DNA of 64,000 nt from an uncultured Crocinitomix sp. (GTDB lineage Bacteria; Bacteroidota; Bacteroidia; Flavobacteriales_D; Crocinitomicaceae). Numbering within the stretch: position 1 is the stretch's first letter; the number at the start of each line of letters is the position of its first letter. The notes below the pieces were generated by a model, which had not been told where the DNA came from, searched no databases, and worked only from the letters and a program-made list of their open reading frames with translations. Where the stretch lies: positions 267,711-331,710 of the forward strand of contig CAKZON010000070.1 in NCBI GenBank assembly GCA_937136425.1. The letters are read 5' to 3'. Shown one piece after another: positions 45,001 to 54,770 of this stretch. Both the position numbers and the translations under genes were made by a program.

Positions 45001-45652
45001 CATTTCCTTCATATATTAATTTAATTTGATCGGGGTTTGCATGTGGATGTACAATAAAATCATATTTGATATTTCCGTCTGGTAGGATTTTTAAAACCCA
45101 GTCAATTCCTTTATAAATATCCTTTATTAATAGTTTGGAATAGGTCGTTACATCTTCAAGTCCTTTATCAAAATGTCCCGTATAATAGGTCCATTTTTCA
45201 TTCGAAACGGGTCCTGAGGCATAAATATTTTCTTTAAGAATATTACTTTCTTTTAAAATCAAATCTACTCTGGTCCAAAAAAGGCTATCACCAGATTCAT
45301 TATAATTTTCTAGATCTTGTTCTCCTTGTTTAATTTGATAAAATTGATAAGTAAGCCCTGACTTTGTTATCCAAATATTGAGGCCTGGTGTTTCAACTTT
45401 AAAGAATACATTGGGTACTAAATTGTACTTCGTGTCTACCATCTGGCCTTTGTTTTCTGTAAAACCAAAGGAGTTTTTAAACACTTGGTTTTCAGGTTGA
45501 CTATTATTATCAAAACAAGTGGGATTTACTACTTCGTTTACAACTTTTTGTCCAAAACTGTTTGATGCAAATAATAAAAAAACAGACCATAGGACAAAGT
45601 GAAAACTAAGTGCATTTTTGATGTTTTTTGTGATGAGAGAATTTAATTTCAT
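42092..45652 (-). CDS. Giant T9SS type-B protein A: DUF7948/SBBP repeats, PKD domains, gliding-motility-like C-terminus
   Basis: The 1186-residue protein starts at the ATG at 45652 (MKLNSLITKNIKN, signal peptide to NSFGQ). The open frame extends 58 codons upstream, but that part is a decayed SDR gene end (see below), so it is not used. An N-terminal domain (FGFTENKGQM, PNVFFKVETPGLNIW, FIVHPHANPDQIKLIYEGNG) is followed by about eight SBBP-type repeats (DAGTFFxGxLTGxSDIFIAKF), two PKD domains (WHWSFGDGESSNLENPTHSY) and a C-terminal NAFTPDGNNFNAVFTP...DRWGETLF motif of the CHU_C/type-B T9SS sorting domain. Very similar to 50949-54497. Probably cell-surface. Confidence 0.88.
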   Translation of the reverse strand: MKLNSLITKNIKNALSFHFVLWSVFLLFASNSFGQKVVNEVVNPTCFDNNSQPENQVFKNSFGFTENKGQMVDTKYNLVPNVFFKVETPGLNIWITKSGLTYQFYQIKQGEQDLENYNESGDSLFWTRVDLILKESNILKENIYASGPVSNEKWTYYTGHFDKGLEDVTTYSKLLIKDIYKGIDWVLKILPDGNIKYDFIVHPHANPDQIKLIYEGNGEMQLTNTNLQFSNDLGKVVEGELMCFQDSGPVKARYSSTENGTLTFLGEGNFDSHPYSTNSRLFSYEITIDLEKYDGNKVLIIDPELTWGTLFSGESTDYLHDIETDNVGNLFVTGTAQSIDFPVLDAGTFFEGSLTGVSDIFIAKFNNNGTLLWGTFYSGGESEEALSITADIDGNIWLTGYTWSDDFPLLNAGTFFQNDLDEWSDAFILKFSNNGERLLSTYYGGNGAEGGQVIEADVFGNVWVLGTTGSTIFPLQDAGTYFQGTLAGEFDLFVLKFDNAGNREMATFYGGIAEDVPLDLSTDLTGNVFFCCRTVSTDIPLENAGTYFEDSYSGESDYVISKLDNSGNLEWGTYYGGADSESEAILEIDPLGNLFVAGTTRSEDFEVEDGGTYFQETLNGISDAFILKFDNDGNRLWATYYGGNSSELQFPNDLPIDECGNIYLTFITLSTDMPLPDANDCHYFDNTLEGNTDVFIAKFGNDGTLNWGSYLGGIGYDFTPEITVDPNGNLFQGFFLQEYDDSEGLPLLNAGGTTYFDEEIESPFFDNIILMKLEDSLRSSLNITDATSCECNGEATAKIDCGLPPYNFVWSTGDEVLNTTIDSAVINDLCPGDHWVEITSSCLKVDTLFFSIEDAGFPVNIGSDTLICEGDELLLDAGNPDAEFLWQDGSTEQTFNVESEGVYWVQVSLDSCTTVDTISVSIESINTVFSVQDTVGCAPLVTDFHDFSESSSSPIANWHWSFGDGESSNLENPTHSYVSSGSYDVSLTVTSENGCSSDSIMAVEILIHDNPIAAFSFSPEHPSYDEEVYFMNESIGEDYWYWYFGDGGSSFTENPTHKFEDGTSAEILLTVTNTHCEDSIVKTIYFDNKVLFYVPNAFTPDGNNFNAVFTPIFSPTTLPSDYQLSIFDRWGETLFQSQNYTIGWDGTGVNGNLVQDGIYIWRIEFSVITDLGIEKKTYNGHVSVLK

Positions 45653-45695
45653 GTTTAATTGTTTAGAGATTAAATAGAAATATATTTGGGTTTTT

Positions 45696-45815
45696 CTATT
45701 CAAAAAAAATGTTCTAAAGGGGGGAATATAATCTCTACTTATTCTATCCGCAAAAATACGGGGTTCATTATTCTCTGTTTCTTTACAAATTGCATTTTTT
45801 TTGGTTATCTTTCTT
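45696..45815 (-). pseudogene. Decayed copy of the SDR gene 3' end upstream of giant gene A
   Basis: The minus-strand translation contains NNEPRIFADRISRDYI, matching NDSEPHIFADIISRGFI at the end of the SDR (57177-57890), and nucleotide identity continues through the stop and into the leader. It is fused in frame to the giant gene, giving a false N-terminal extension. Homology fades at about 45815. Confidence 0.8.
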
Positions 45816-45882
45816 TCTATGCGCAACTGTAAAATGGCACTACCTTTTGCTTGGTAATCAACATAAATAAATGTTTAGTAAA

Positions 45883-45901
45883 TCCCCCTCAAGAGGGGGG
45901 A
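45883..45901 (-). terminator. Hairpin after the LRR gene
   Basis: CCCCCT-caag-AGGGGG, 62 nt after the LRR gene stop. The minus strand is followed by ATTTACT, so the T-run is short and termination is likely weak. Confidence 0.5.
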
Positions 45902-45963
45902 ATTACTTGTCAACCTCAGAACCAGGAGCCAAAATACTTCAACTATCCTTTCGAGTATTAAAT

Positions 45964-46965
45964 CTAATTGTCTACAACCAGCTTTGAAATCACATTAGAA
46001 TTGGGATAATGAATGGTTAAAACATACATTCCTTTTTCTAAATTCGACAGATTCAACTGAGAATAGGTATTGGTTAATTGTCCTTTTTGAATAGTTGCTC
46101 CATTTAAGCTAGTTAATGTGAATGAAGCAGGCTCTATCGCTCTTATTGTAACAAAATCATGTGCTGGGTTAGGGTAGATTTTACTAATTAATTTATCCTC
46201 GCTAGCTATACTTAAATAACAATTCTCTCCAAAATAACTATGCTCATCAATAGCAGTAAAATTTAAAGTAGAATATGTTGAATCGTCTGATTGAATACAA
46301 AACAAATCCGGATTATCAGTAGCACTGAATTCCGTAATGGCTGTATTATTTCCATTATCCATTCGCAAAAAGGTTAATTGATTTTTGTAACACCAAAATT
46401 CTTCAAGGTTTGGATTATTCGATACATCCAGTCGCGTTATACTGTTTTCCCAACAACCAAAAATCTTTAATTCAGTATTCAAACTAACATCCAGTTCAGT
46501 AAGGTCATTGTCTAGTGCCCAAAGTGTTTCTAAATCTAGATTTTGACTAAGATCCAATTCTGATATTGAATTCCCAGTTAAATCAAGTACAACAAGATCT
46601 GTATTTGATGTTAAATCAATATGCGAGATTGAGTTTCCAGCAAAGCGAAGTTCAATCAAATTAGTATTAGCGCTTACGTCAAGGCTTGAAAGAAGCATAA
46701 AGCTACAATTCAAATTTGTTAAATTTTCAAAATCTTCAATGCCCGTTAAATCAGAAATTAAATGCCAAGCCAAGTTTAGTTCTGTAACATCTAACACGTC
46801 CGCGGTTAACACCTCACCATTAATCATACCATCACTATCAATTCCAAGATCGAGTAGAGCACCTTCGAATTCTGAATCTGGAATGGAAGTTATTTGAGAA
46901 AAACAATTATTATTAATAATTAGTGTTAAAAAGAGTATTAGAGTAATTTTTATTTTATTCTTCAT
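45964..46965 (-). CDS. T9SS type-A leucine-rich-repeat secreted protein
   Basis: The 333-residue product has a signal peptide (IKITLILFLTLIINNNCFSQ) and about eight LRRs of ~21 residues in the pattern LTELDVSLNTELKIFGCWEN, LTRLDVSNNPNLEEFWCYKN. The last ~75 residues (KIYPNPAHDFVTIRA, then LEKGMYVLTIHY and KLVVDN) are a T9SS type A sorting domain. LRR proteins of this sort often act in adhesion or binding. Surface location is inferred from the sorting domain. Confidence 0.88.
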   Translation of the reverse strand: MKNKIKITLILFLTLIINNNCFSQITSIPDSEFEGALLDLGIDSDGMINGEVLTADVLDVTELNLAWHLISDLTGIEDFENLTNLNCSFMLLSSLDVSANTNLIELRFAGNSISHIDLTSNTDLVVLDLTGNSISELDLSQNLDLETLWALDNDLTELDVSLNTELKIFGCWENSITRLDVSNNPNLEEFWCYKNQLTFLRMDNGNNTAITEFSATDNPDLFCIQSDDSTYSTLNFTAIDEHSYFGENCYLSIASEDKLISKIYPNPAHDFVTIRAIEPASFTLTSLNGATIQKGQLTNTYSQLNLSNLEKGMYVLTIHYPNSNVISKLVVDN

Positions 46966-47072
46966 TTTTTAAGTTTTAGGTATTTAATAAACATAGTATT
47001 TCAAGGAAACTGAATATAAAAGTTGAGCAAAGAAAGGTGTATCAATCAATTAGTAATTAGAACTATCATAAT

Positions 47073-49286
47073 TTAATTCTTAACCACCTCAATTTGTTTA
47101 ACTAAACTTTCCCCTGATAAAATCTGCAAAATATACACCCCCTTTCTTGCTGGTAACATAACATTAATAAGATTTCCTTTTTCATTGCTCAGTGTTTGAA
47201 CTTCCTCACCAAGAACATTATACACCTTTAATTCAATTGGAATATTTATATCTCCTAAATCAACTTGGAATGCTTGGTTGGTTGGATTCGGGTATACAGT
47301 AATTACTTGATTGAAATTAATTAGTTCAATTCCAACATCTTCAACTGTTATACAATCCGATAATCCTGTACAACCGTCTTTTGTTACTTCCACTGCATAA
47401 TCACCATTTTCGAGAACATCATACTCTTGAAATATTGCTCCATCAATAGGTTCAAAACCAGCATCTGTACATTTCCCCCATTGATATAAATCAGCAACAA
47501 AGGTATTTACCTTTAATTCTAATTCGTCTCTCGTTATTGTTAAGTCATTCGATATAATGGTTATTCCAATAGAGACAACACTGTCACATCCTGCTTCATT
47601 AATATAGATAATTGAGTAATTTCCAGACTCTGTATATTCCTCCCCACTTTCATCCCAAATAAAACTATTACATTCTGTTACAGAAGAAACCGTAGTAGAA
47701 TCTATTGGTCTATGATAATCAAGAATGTGGATAGAATCGCACCCAGTAATATCCTTAAATCGCATTTTGTATACCCCAGTGTATCCATAAGATACATCAT
47801 TTATTTCCCATAAATACTCCTCACATGAGTTAACGGTTGCAGTTGTAACATTCGAGTAATCGTAACATTCATATTCCAATCGTGAAACAAAAGCATCATT
47901 AAACGCTTCAGACACTATTTCAATAGCTTCTCCTTCTCCCATGTTAAAATCGGTTTCTTCATTATAAGAACCTGTTATAACCATAAAACCTAAAGGAGAA
48001 CAGGCTACATCACTTATACGTTGTGAATTTGGGCCATTTACTGTAGAAGCCTCTACGAAATTTCCTTCTGAATCAATGTGTAACAAATAAGAATCCTCTC
48101 CGTCAAAATGATCTATCTCAAACACCTCTGGACCGGCTGCAATATCAAAAGTGTTATAATATAGGCCACTTAAATACGTATGTCCATCAACATCAACAGC
48201 TATGGAAGTTGGTCGAAAAAAATCGACAACAGGTTGTAAGTTAACGTTTGCCCATAAAAAAGAACCATCTGGCTCTAATTTCACAAGACATTGAACGTCT
48301 TCATCCGAATAAAAAAATTCCTCACCAACACCTGGGTTCATATCTACCTCTCCAGAAAACCTACCATTCAAATAAACACTCCCTGATGTATCAGTAGCAA
48401 GATTTATTACGCTATACTCGAAAGATGTGCCCCAAACAAATGTATCTGTTTCATCCAATTTCACTAAAAAGGATGACTCGCCATCAGCACCGGCCGTAAC
48501 AATATACTCTCCTCCTAATGGGGCAATATCTATTGCTCCTCGAAAATCACCAGAAATAAATAAATTACCTTCTTGATCATGCTTCATTCTTAAAGAATTT
48601 TCAATTGTATTGAATTTTGATCCCCAAATAAACTCGCCATCAAACCCAACTTTACGAATAAAACTATCCGTGTAATCTTCTTCACCAACCGTTACAGAAA
48701 TATTAAAGACACCATCCGCACTAGGGTCAATATCAATTGTTCCATCAAATTCCCCAGACAAATAAACACCATCCCCACCAACAGAAAGAGAAGATATTGT
48801 GTTATATGATGCATCTCCAACATTATGCACCCATTCAAAATTTCCATCAGAATCAAGCTTAACCAAAAACATATCCCATGGCTCGCTTCCTGTAATGTTA
48901 TATGTCTCCGGACCAGGGTCAAAATCAGTTGTTCCGATAAAAAAACCAGCTACATAAACATTTCCTTCAATATCAGTTTCTATCTCTCTTGATACGCAAT
49001 TTCCATGAAGCACTTTTGCCCAAAGAAAATTCCCTGCCGAATCCAGCTTCTGAATCCAACAACTTCTATCATCTGTCTCTATTTCGTAAACATCCGCCCC
49101 TGGATCAAAATCAACATTATCTGGATATACCTCACCAGCAGTAAAAATATTCCCATCCAAATCGATTGCGATATCAAGCCCAGCAACTCCGGAACCTGAA
49201 TTTATCGTTTTAACCCAGTTAAATTCTTGAGAAAACGTTATCAATTGTACTCCCAAAAGAGTAATCAAATTCAATAATAATTTCAT
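47073..49286 (-). CDS. T9SS type-A secreted protein with SBBP-like beta-propeller repeats
   Basis: The 737-residue product begins with a signal peptide (MKLLLNLITLLGVQLITFS) and holds repeated ~50-residue units with DFDPGADVYEIE, GNFLWAKVLHG and NVYVAGFFIGTTDFDPG patterns, resembling SBBP beta-propeller repeats. A Cys-rich stretch follows (SCEEYLWEIN, ECNSFIWDESGEEY), then the sorting domain (ITVYPNPTNQAFQVDLG, GVYILQILSGESLVKQIEVV). Likely secreted and anchored at the surface. It starts 8 nt before the LWxTDGT-repeat gene stop. Confidence 0.85.
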   Translation of the reverse strand: MKLLLNLITLLGVQLITFSQEFNWVKTINSGSGVAGLDIAIDLDGNIFTAGEVYPDNVDFDPGADVYEIETDDRSCWIQKLDSAGNFLWAKVLHGNCVSREIETDIEGNVYVAGFFIGTTDFDPGPETYNITGSEPWDMFLVKLDSDGNFEWVHNVGDASYNTISSLSVGGDGVYLSGEFDGTIDIDPSADGVFNISVTVGEEDYTDSFIRKVGFDGEFIWGSKFNTIENSLRMKHDQEGNLFISGDFRGAIDIAPLGGEYIVTAGADGESSFLVKLDETDTFVWGTSFEYSVINLATDTSGSVYLNGRFSGEVDMNPGVGEEFFYSDEDVQCLVKLEPDGSFLWANVNLQPVVDFFRPTSIAVDVDGHTYLSGLYYNTFDIAAGPEVFEIDHFDGEDSYLLHIDSEGNFVEASTVNGPNSQRISDVACSPLGFMVITGSYNEETDFNMGEGEAIEIVSEAFNDAFVSRLEYECYDYSNVTTATVNSCEEYLWEINDVSYGYTGVYKMRFKDITGCDSIHILDYHRPIDSTTVSSVTECNSFIWDESGEEYTESGNYSIIYINEAGCDSVVSIGITIISNDLTITRDELELKVNTFVADLYQWGKCTDAGFEPIDGAIFQEYDVLENGDYAVEVTKDGCTGLSDCITVEDVGIELINFNQVITVYPNPTNQAFQVDLGDINIPIELKVYNVLGEEVQTLSNEKGNLINVMLPARKGVYILQILSGESLVKQIEVVKN

Positions 49287-49294
49287 AATACCGC

Positions 49295-50917
49295 TTAATG
49301 ATTTTTAATGAATTTTGCTACCGATAATTTACCATTGATTCTAACTTGAACAAAATACACCCCAGGCGACAAATCTCTAATACTTAGCGCACCAGTCCCT
49401 TTAGAAGTTTGGATAATTTTTCCAGAAAGATTAATAATTTTTATGGCTTCTATTTCACCTTTTGAGGTAATATATAAAATATCACTTGCCGGGTTTGGGT
49501 ACACTTTAAAATCCAATGTAACATCTGTCTTTTCAATACTTGCTGTTTCATCTGTTAGCTTCCAAATTTCCTTATCAAGCTCATTATAATTCCCAATAAA
49601 GTATATTGAACCGTCAAATTCAAAAAAGAATTCAGTATCACCGAGTGGATTAACATTTTCTCCATCTACTGGAGTTACCTTTTGCGTACCTTCTTCCGTA
49701 CCATCAGAATACCATAACTCATTACCATTGGTACCGTCCCATGCTTTAAAATATATCTTATTCCCATATTTAATAAGCTTAGAAGGACTACTGCTCCCAG
49801 TGGGGTTAATATCCTTTACACGTACCGTTCCATCAGGAAAACCATTCGTTTTCCATAATTCAAGATCATGATCCCCATCCTCACCACTATTTGCTTGAAA
49901 AAAAAGAGTTCCTCCTGCAACGACTAAGGATCGAGGAGCAGCCCCTCCTAAGAAACCACCACCTGGTCTTAATTCAATAAGCATTTGAGTCCCCTCTACA
50001 GTGCCATCAGTTACCCAAAGCTCAGTACCATGAATGCCGTCATCAGCTCTAAAATACAGTTTATCGTTATAAACTGTAAAGTCCGAAGGGTAACTGCTTC
50101 CTGAGCTATTAATATCCATAAAGGAAACGGTTCCTTCTTCAGTTCCGTCACTTATCCATAACTCCTCTCCTTCCGTAGCATTTTTTCCTGAAAAATAAAT
50201 TTTCCCTCCAAATTCAATTATATGTAGTGGAGAACCATGTAAACTTCCTTCGTTTACATCTTTTAGCATTACGGTATTTACAATAGAACCGTCTGTTTTC
50301 CAAATTTCAAAACCATGAATACCGTCATTGGCACTAAAATAAATTTCATTATTAAAATCTAGTAAGAAACGTGGTTCTGAACCACTAAGCCCTGGTTGAA
50401 TGTCTTTTAAAAGATTCGTACTTGCTTCAGTCCCTTCCGTCACCCACAATTCATCCCCTACAATTCCATCAAAAGCGGCAAAATACATTTTACCGTCAAT
50501 TTCACCTAACCATATCGGATCGGACCCTCCCGTTCCTATTCGTATGTCCTTAACCAGTTCTGTGCCTGATTCTGTACCATCAGTTTTCCATAATTCAACA
50601 TCAAAATCACTCGTAGCTGCCCCGACAAACAGTTCTCCACCAACTTCTCCCAATACTTTTGTATAACTAGTTCCGACAGGATTAAACTCAAAAAATAATC
50701 CGGTCCCTCCCTCTGTACCGTCTGTTCTCCAAAGCTCTTTTCCATTCTCCCCATCATCAGCGGTAAAGTACATTTTATCATTATAAATTTTAAAATGTGA
50801 GGCATAAGATTCCCCCGATACATTAATATCTTTTAGAACTTCGAGTGTGATTTGACTATGTGAAATCCAATTCATGGAAATAGCAATTGCAAATAAAATA
50901 GCATTAATTTTTTTCAT
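49295..50917 (-). CDS. T9SS type-A secreted protein with ELWxTDGTxxGT repeats
   Basis: The 540-residue product has a signal peptide and about ten ~48-residue repeats of the form ELWRTDGTEGGT..., ELWKTDGTESGTELVKDI, ELWVTEGTEASTNLLKDI, alternating with KMYFAAFDG-type strands; this is a known hyalin/ELP-like repeat of T9SS cargo. It ends with DFKVYPNPASDILYITSKG and SPGVYFVQVRINGKLSVAKF, a type A sorting domain. Ligand unknown. It sits 8 nt before the 47073-49286 gene start and 31 nt after the next giant gene's stop, so these may share a transcript. Confidence 0.86.
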   Translation of the reverse strand: MKKINAILFAIAISMNWISHSQITLEVLKDINVSGESYASHFKIYNDKMYFTADDGENGKELWRTDGTEGGTGLFFEFNPVGTSYTKVLGEVGGELFVGAATSDFDVELWKTDGTESGTELVKDIRIGTGGSDPIWLGEIDGKMYFAAFDGIVGDELWVTEGTEASTNLLKDIQPGLSGSEPRFLLDFNNEIYFSANDGIHGFEIWKTDGSIVNTVMLKDVNEGSLHGSPLHIIEFGGKIYFSGKNATEGEELWISDGTEEGTVSFMDINSSGSSYPSDFTVYNDKLYFRADDGIHGTELWVTDGTVEGTQMLIELRPGGGFLGGAAPRSLVVAGGTLFFQANSGEDGDHDLELWKTNGFPDGTVRVKDINPTGSSSPSKLIKYGNKIYFKAWDGTNGNELWYSDGTEEGTQKVTPVDGENVNPLGDTEFFFEFDGSIYFIGNYNELDKEIWKLTDETASIEKTDVTLDFKVYPNPASDILYITSKGEIEAIKIINLSGKIIQTSKGTGALSIRDLSPGVYFVQVRINGKLSVAKFIKNH

Positions 50918-50948
50918 AATTTATATAAGTTTATTTATTTTCAGTCTT

Positions 50949-53900
50949 TTACTTCAAAAGTGTTATATAACCATTGTACACTTTTTTCTCTATTCCTAAA
51001 TCAGTGATTACGGAGAGCTCTATCCGCCAAACATAAATCCCATCTTGTACAAGGTTTCCGTTTAGTCCTGTCCCATCCCATCCAACAGTATAGTTTTGAC
51101 TTTGGAAAAGTGTTTCTCCCCAACGATCAAATATTAACAACTGATAATCAGATGGTAAAGCTGTAGGGGAGAATATTGGCATAAAGACAGCATTAAAATT
51201 ATCGCCGTCAGGCGTAAATGCGTTTGGTACATAAAAAACAACCTCGTTATCGAAGTAAATTGTTTTTACTATGGAGTCCTCACAATGAGTATTTGTAACT
51301 TTTAAAAATACCTCTGCGCTTGCTCCTTCTTCGAATTTATGAATAGGGTTTTCAGTAAACGCACTTCCGCCATCTCCGAATGACCAATACCAACTATCTT
51401 CTCCTATTGATTCATTCATGAAATGAACTTCTTCATCATGACTTGGGTATCCAGGTGAAAAGTTAAATGCAGCTATGGGAGTTTCATAAATTAAAATATC
51501 AACAGATCTACTGCTATCATTACTACAACCACTTGCTGAAGTAACTGTCAGGGAAACTTCATAGCTTCCAGAGCTAACATAACTATGTGTTGAGTTTTCT
51601 AGATTCGAAGATTCACCGTCACCAAAATTCCATAACCAGTTTGCTATTGGAGAACTAGATGTTTCAGAGAAATCATAAAAATCAGTAACCAAAGGAGCAC
51701 ACCCTACAGTATCTTGAACAGAAAAAACAGTGTTTATACTTTCAATGGAAACACTAATCGTATCAACAGTTGTACAACTATCAAGCGATACTTGAACCCA
51801 ATAAATACCTTCCGATTCAACATTAAAAGTTTGTTCGGTACTCCCATCTTGCCATAAAAATTCAGCCCCAGGATTTCCAGCATCCAGCAATAGTTCATTT
51901 CCTTCACAAATAAGGGTATCATTACCAATATTAATGTCCCAACCTTCACCTTCAATACTAAAATAGAGGGTATCTACCTTTAAACAGCGTGAAGTTACTT
52001 CCACCCAATAATCATCAGGGCAAAGATCACTTATTGTAACACTATCGACCATTGTATCAAGTGTTTCCGCCCCACTACTCAACACAAAATTGTAAGGAGG
52101 TAATCCACAATCTATTTTGACAGTTACTTCTCCATCACAAAAACAAGGGGTAGCATCTACTGTATTAAGAGAAGACCTTAATGTATCTTCAAATTTCATG
52201 AGTAGAATAGACCAAAGAGAAACGTCAATTTCATCATCAAAATAGCTTGTCCCACCTGCATCCAATAAAGGTAATTCTTCTAAATCCTCATAATTTTGAA
52301 TTGCAAATGAGAAAAAGAAATCCCCACTTGGATCTACTACTAACCGAGAGACATTGTCCATATCGCTCCCTCCCATATAACTCCCCCAAGTTAATGTACC
52401 GTCATTTCCAAATTTGGCGATAAAAACATCTCGCATATCCTCATAAGTATCATCAAAATAATGACAGTCTTCTACACTTGGCATTGGTATATCAGTTGAC
52501 CATGTAGTAAAATAAACGAATATATTATCGCAATCATCAACAGCTAAGTCCTTCATAACCCTCAAATCGCCACCATCACCACCATAAAATGTAGCCCATA
52601 AGCGATTACCTAAATTGTCGAACTTTAGAATAAATATATCTGATGGCCCTTCTAGTGTTCCTTGAAAATACGTCCCAGCATCCTGCAAGGGTAAAGTTTC
52701 AGAATTTGAACTTCCTACAACAAAAAGGTTCCCAAAACTATCGGTACCTATTGCCCCAATATTCTCGGTACCGTCGCTACCGTAATAAGTTGCCCACAGC
52801 AAATTACCATCATTATCTAACTTTGAAATATGAACATCTTTTAATCCGCCATAAGTATTGTCAAAGTATGTTCCCGCATTTTGTAATGGAATATCTGTAG
52901 AAAAAGTTTGGCAATAAAAAAACACATTTCCGCTTAAATCCGTGATTAAGTCAGCTGCTACTTCAACATTTGTTCCGCCGTAAAATGTGGCCAACTCTCT
53001 ATTTCCTGCATTGTCAAATTTTAAAATGAATAAATCTCTCATTCCAGCAAAAAAACCTTGAAAAAAAGTTCCGATATCTTGCAATGGAAAAATAGTAGAA
53101 TTTGTCCGCCCCAGTATCCACACATTGCCAAAAACATCAACCTCTATATCATGTCCTGTATCTACTTCATTACCTCCATAATAAGTACATAGCAAACGCT
53201 CACCTTCATTCGAAAATTTTAAAACAAATGCATCAGTTAGTCCATCTAGATCGTTTTGAAAAAAAGTTCCTGCATCTTGCAATGGAAAACTTTCTGATGA
53301 AGTAGAACCCGTTAACCAAATATTCCCATCATTATCTGTCGCTATCGCATAGGCCTCGTCAATTCCTTCTCCAGAATAAAAAGTTCCCCATAATAAGGTT
53401 CCATTATTATCGAATTTGGCAATAAATATATCTCCAACTGGTGTTAGCACACCATTGAAATAAGTTCCAGCATCTAGAACAGGAAAATCAGTTCCATGGG
53501 TTCTTCCTGATACAAATAAGTTTCCATCATTATCCGTGACCATGTCATGAAGAGAATTGGATAGTTCTCCGCCAAAAAGTGTCCCCCAAGTTAGTTCAGG
53601 GTCAATAATAAGTACTTTATTGCGGTCATATTTTTCTAAATCAATGGTGATTTCATAAGAAAACAAACCGCTATTTGTTGAATACGGATGATTATCAAAA
53701 TTACCTTCTCCTAAAAAAGTGGGGGTGCTATTTTGTATTGATTTATAACGTGATTTTACCGGTTCATCACCTTGAAAACACATCAATTCTCCTTCCACTA
53801 CCTTTCCTAGAGCATTTGAAAATTGCAGGTTGGTATTTGTTAATTGCATCTCTCCATTTCCTTCATAGATTAATTTAATTTGATCGGGATTGGCATGTGG

Positions 53901-54497
53901 ATGTACAATAAAATCGTATTTAATATTACCATCTGGCAATGTTTTCAACTCCCAATCAATTCCCTCATAAATATCCTTTATTAAGAGTTTTGAATAAGTC
54001 GTTACATCTTCAATACCTTCATCAAAATGTCCCGTATAATAGGTCCACTTTTCGTTTGAAACTGGTGCAGAAGCATAAATATTTTCTTTAAGAATATTAC
54101 TTTCCTTTAAAATCAAATCTACTCTGGTCCAAAAAAGACTATCTCCCGTTTCATTAAAATCATCTATCTGCTCTTCTCCTTGTTTAATTTGATAAAACTG
54201 ATAGGTAAGTCCAGTTTTTGTTACCCAAATGTTGAGTCCTGGTGTTTCAACTTTAAAGAATACATTGGGTACTAAATTGTATTCTGTATCTGTCATTTGC
54301 CCTTTGTTTTCTGTAAAACCAAAAGGACTTTTGAATCGTTGATTTTCTAGTGAGCTATTGTTTTCGAAATCAGTAGGCTGGTTTGCTACCATTTGACCGT
54401 TTACACTTAATGAGGTAACTAAAAGGCCTACGAATAATTTGAAATGCAAGAACAGTATTTTTTTGATGTTCTTCGGAGTAAAAAATTTTAATTTCAT
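50949..54497 (-). CDS. Giant T9SS type-B protein B (paralogue of 42092-45652)
   Basis: The 1182-residue product (start ATG at 54497, MKLKFFTPKNIKKI, signal to NGQ) has the same order as giant protein A: N-terminal DUF7948-like domain, about eight SBBP repeats, two PKD domains and a type-B C-terminus ending VYNGYITLLK. The upstream 41-codon extension of the frame is decayed SDR sequence and is not coding. Long DNA stretches are identical between A and B; for example 97 bp at 42850-42946 and 51707-51803. This points to recent duplication or gene conversion. Confidence 0.88.
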   Translation of the reverse strand: MKLKFFTPKNIKKILFLHFKLFVGLLVTSLSVNGQMVANQPTDFENNSSLENQRFKSPFGFTENKGQMTDTEYNLVPNVFFKVETPGLNIWVTKTGLTYQFYQIKQGEEQIDDFNETGDSLFWTRVDLILKESNILKENIYASAPVSNEKWTYYTGHFDEGIEDVTTYSKLLIKDIYEGIDWELKTLPDGNIKYDFIVHPHANPDQIKLIYEGNGEMQLTNTNLQFSNALGKVVEGELMCFQGDEPVKSRYKSIQNSTPTFLGEGNFDNHPYSTNSGLFSYEITIDLEKYDRNKVLIIDPELTWGTLFGGELSNSLHDMVTDNDGNLFVSGRTHGTDFPVLDAGTYFNGVLTPVGDIFIAKFDNNGTLLWGTFYSGEGIDEAYAIATDNDGNIWLTGSTSSESFPLQDAGTFFQNDLDGLTDAFVLKFSNEGERLLCTYYGGNEVDTGHDIEVDVFGNVWILGRTNSTIFPLQDIGTFFQGFFAGMRDLFILKFDNAGNRELATFYGGTNVEVAADLITDLSGNVFFYCQTFSTDIPLQNAGTYFDNTYGGLKDVHISKLDNDGNLLWATYYGSDGTENIGAIGTDSFGNLFVVGSSNSETLPLQDAGTYFQGTLEGPSDIFILKFDNLGNRLWATFYGGDGGDLRVMKDLAVDDCDNIFVYFTTWSTDIPMPSVEDCHYFDDTYEDMRDVFIAKFGNDGTLTWGSYMGGSDMDNVSRLVVDPSGDFFFSFAIQNYEDLEELPLLDAGGTSYFDDEIDVSLWSILLMKFEDTLRSSLNTVDATPCFCDGEVTVKIDCGLPPYNFVLSSGAETLDTMVDSVTISDLCPDDYWVEVTSRCLKVDTLYFSIEGEGWDINIGNDTLICEGNELLLDAGNPGAEFLWQDGSTEQTFNVESEGIYWVQVSLDSCTTVDTISVSIESINTVFSVQDTVGCAPLVTDFYDFSETSSSPIANWLWNFGDGESSNLENSTHSYVSSGSYEVSLTVTSASGCSNDSSRSVDILIYETPIAAFNFSPGYPSHDEEVHFMNESIGEDSWYWSFGDGGSAFTENPIHKFEEGASAEVFLKVTNTHCEDSIVKTIYFDNEVVFYVPNAFTPDGDNFNAVFMPIFSPTALPSDYQLLIFDRWGETLFQSQNYTVGWDGTGLNGNLVQDGIYVWRIELSVITDLGIEKKVYNGYITLLK

Positions 54498-54540
54498 GTT
54501 TAATGATTTAGAGATCAAATAGAAGTATATGTGGGTTTTT

Positions 54541-54712
54541 CTATTCAAAAAAATTGTTTTAATGGGGTTTGTTTTTAATATAATCTCTACTTGTTTTGTC
54601 CGCAAAAATGCGGGGTTCATTGTTATTTTATTTCTTTACAAATTGCTTTTTTTTGGTTGATCTTTTTGTTTTTGTTTCTTCTGGAACTATTTCCATATCG
54701 ACATAACCAATT
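54541..54712 (-). pseudogene. Decayed copy of the SDR gene 3' end upstream of giant gene B
   Basis: Sequence at 54541-54712 matches the last ~170 nt of the SDR gene (57177-57890), including AAAACAATTTTTTTGAATA against AAAACACATTTTTTTGAATA at the stop, and TTTCTTCTGGAAC at the 5' side. It is not a complete gene. No other gene lies in the 273 nt before the TonB-receptor-like gene. Confidence 0.82.
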
Positions 54713-54770
54713 CAATAAGAGATGCATTTTTAGTATTTTCTAGCATGTTTTGTTTTGTCATACTTACCTC

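Noticed and set aside
42092..45826. 58-residue N-terminal extension of giant protein A
   Set aside because: It is a decayed SDR gene end; the conserved signal peptide begins at the ATG at 45652.
50949..54620. 41-residue N-terminal extension of giant protein B
   Set aside because: Same reason: decayed SDR and leader sequence; the signal peptide begins at 54497.
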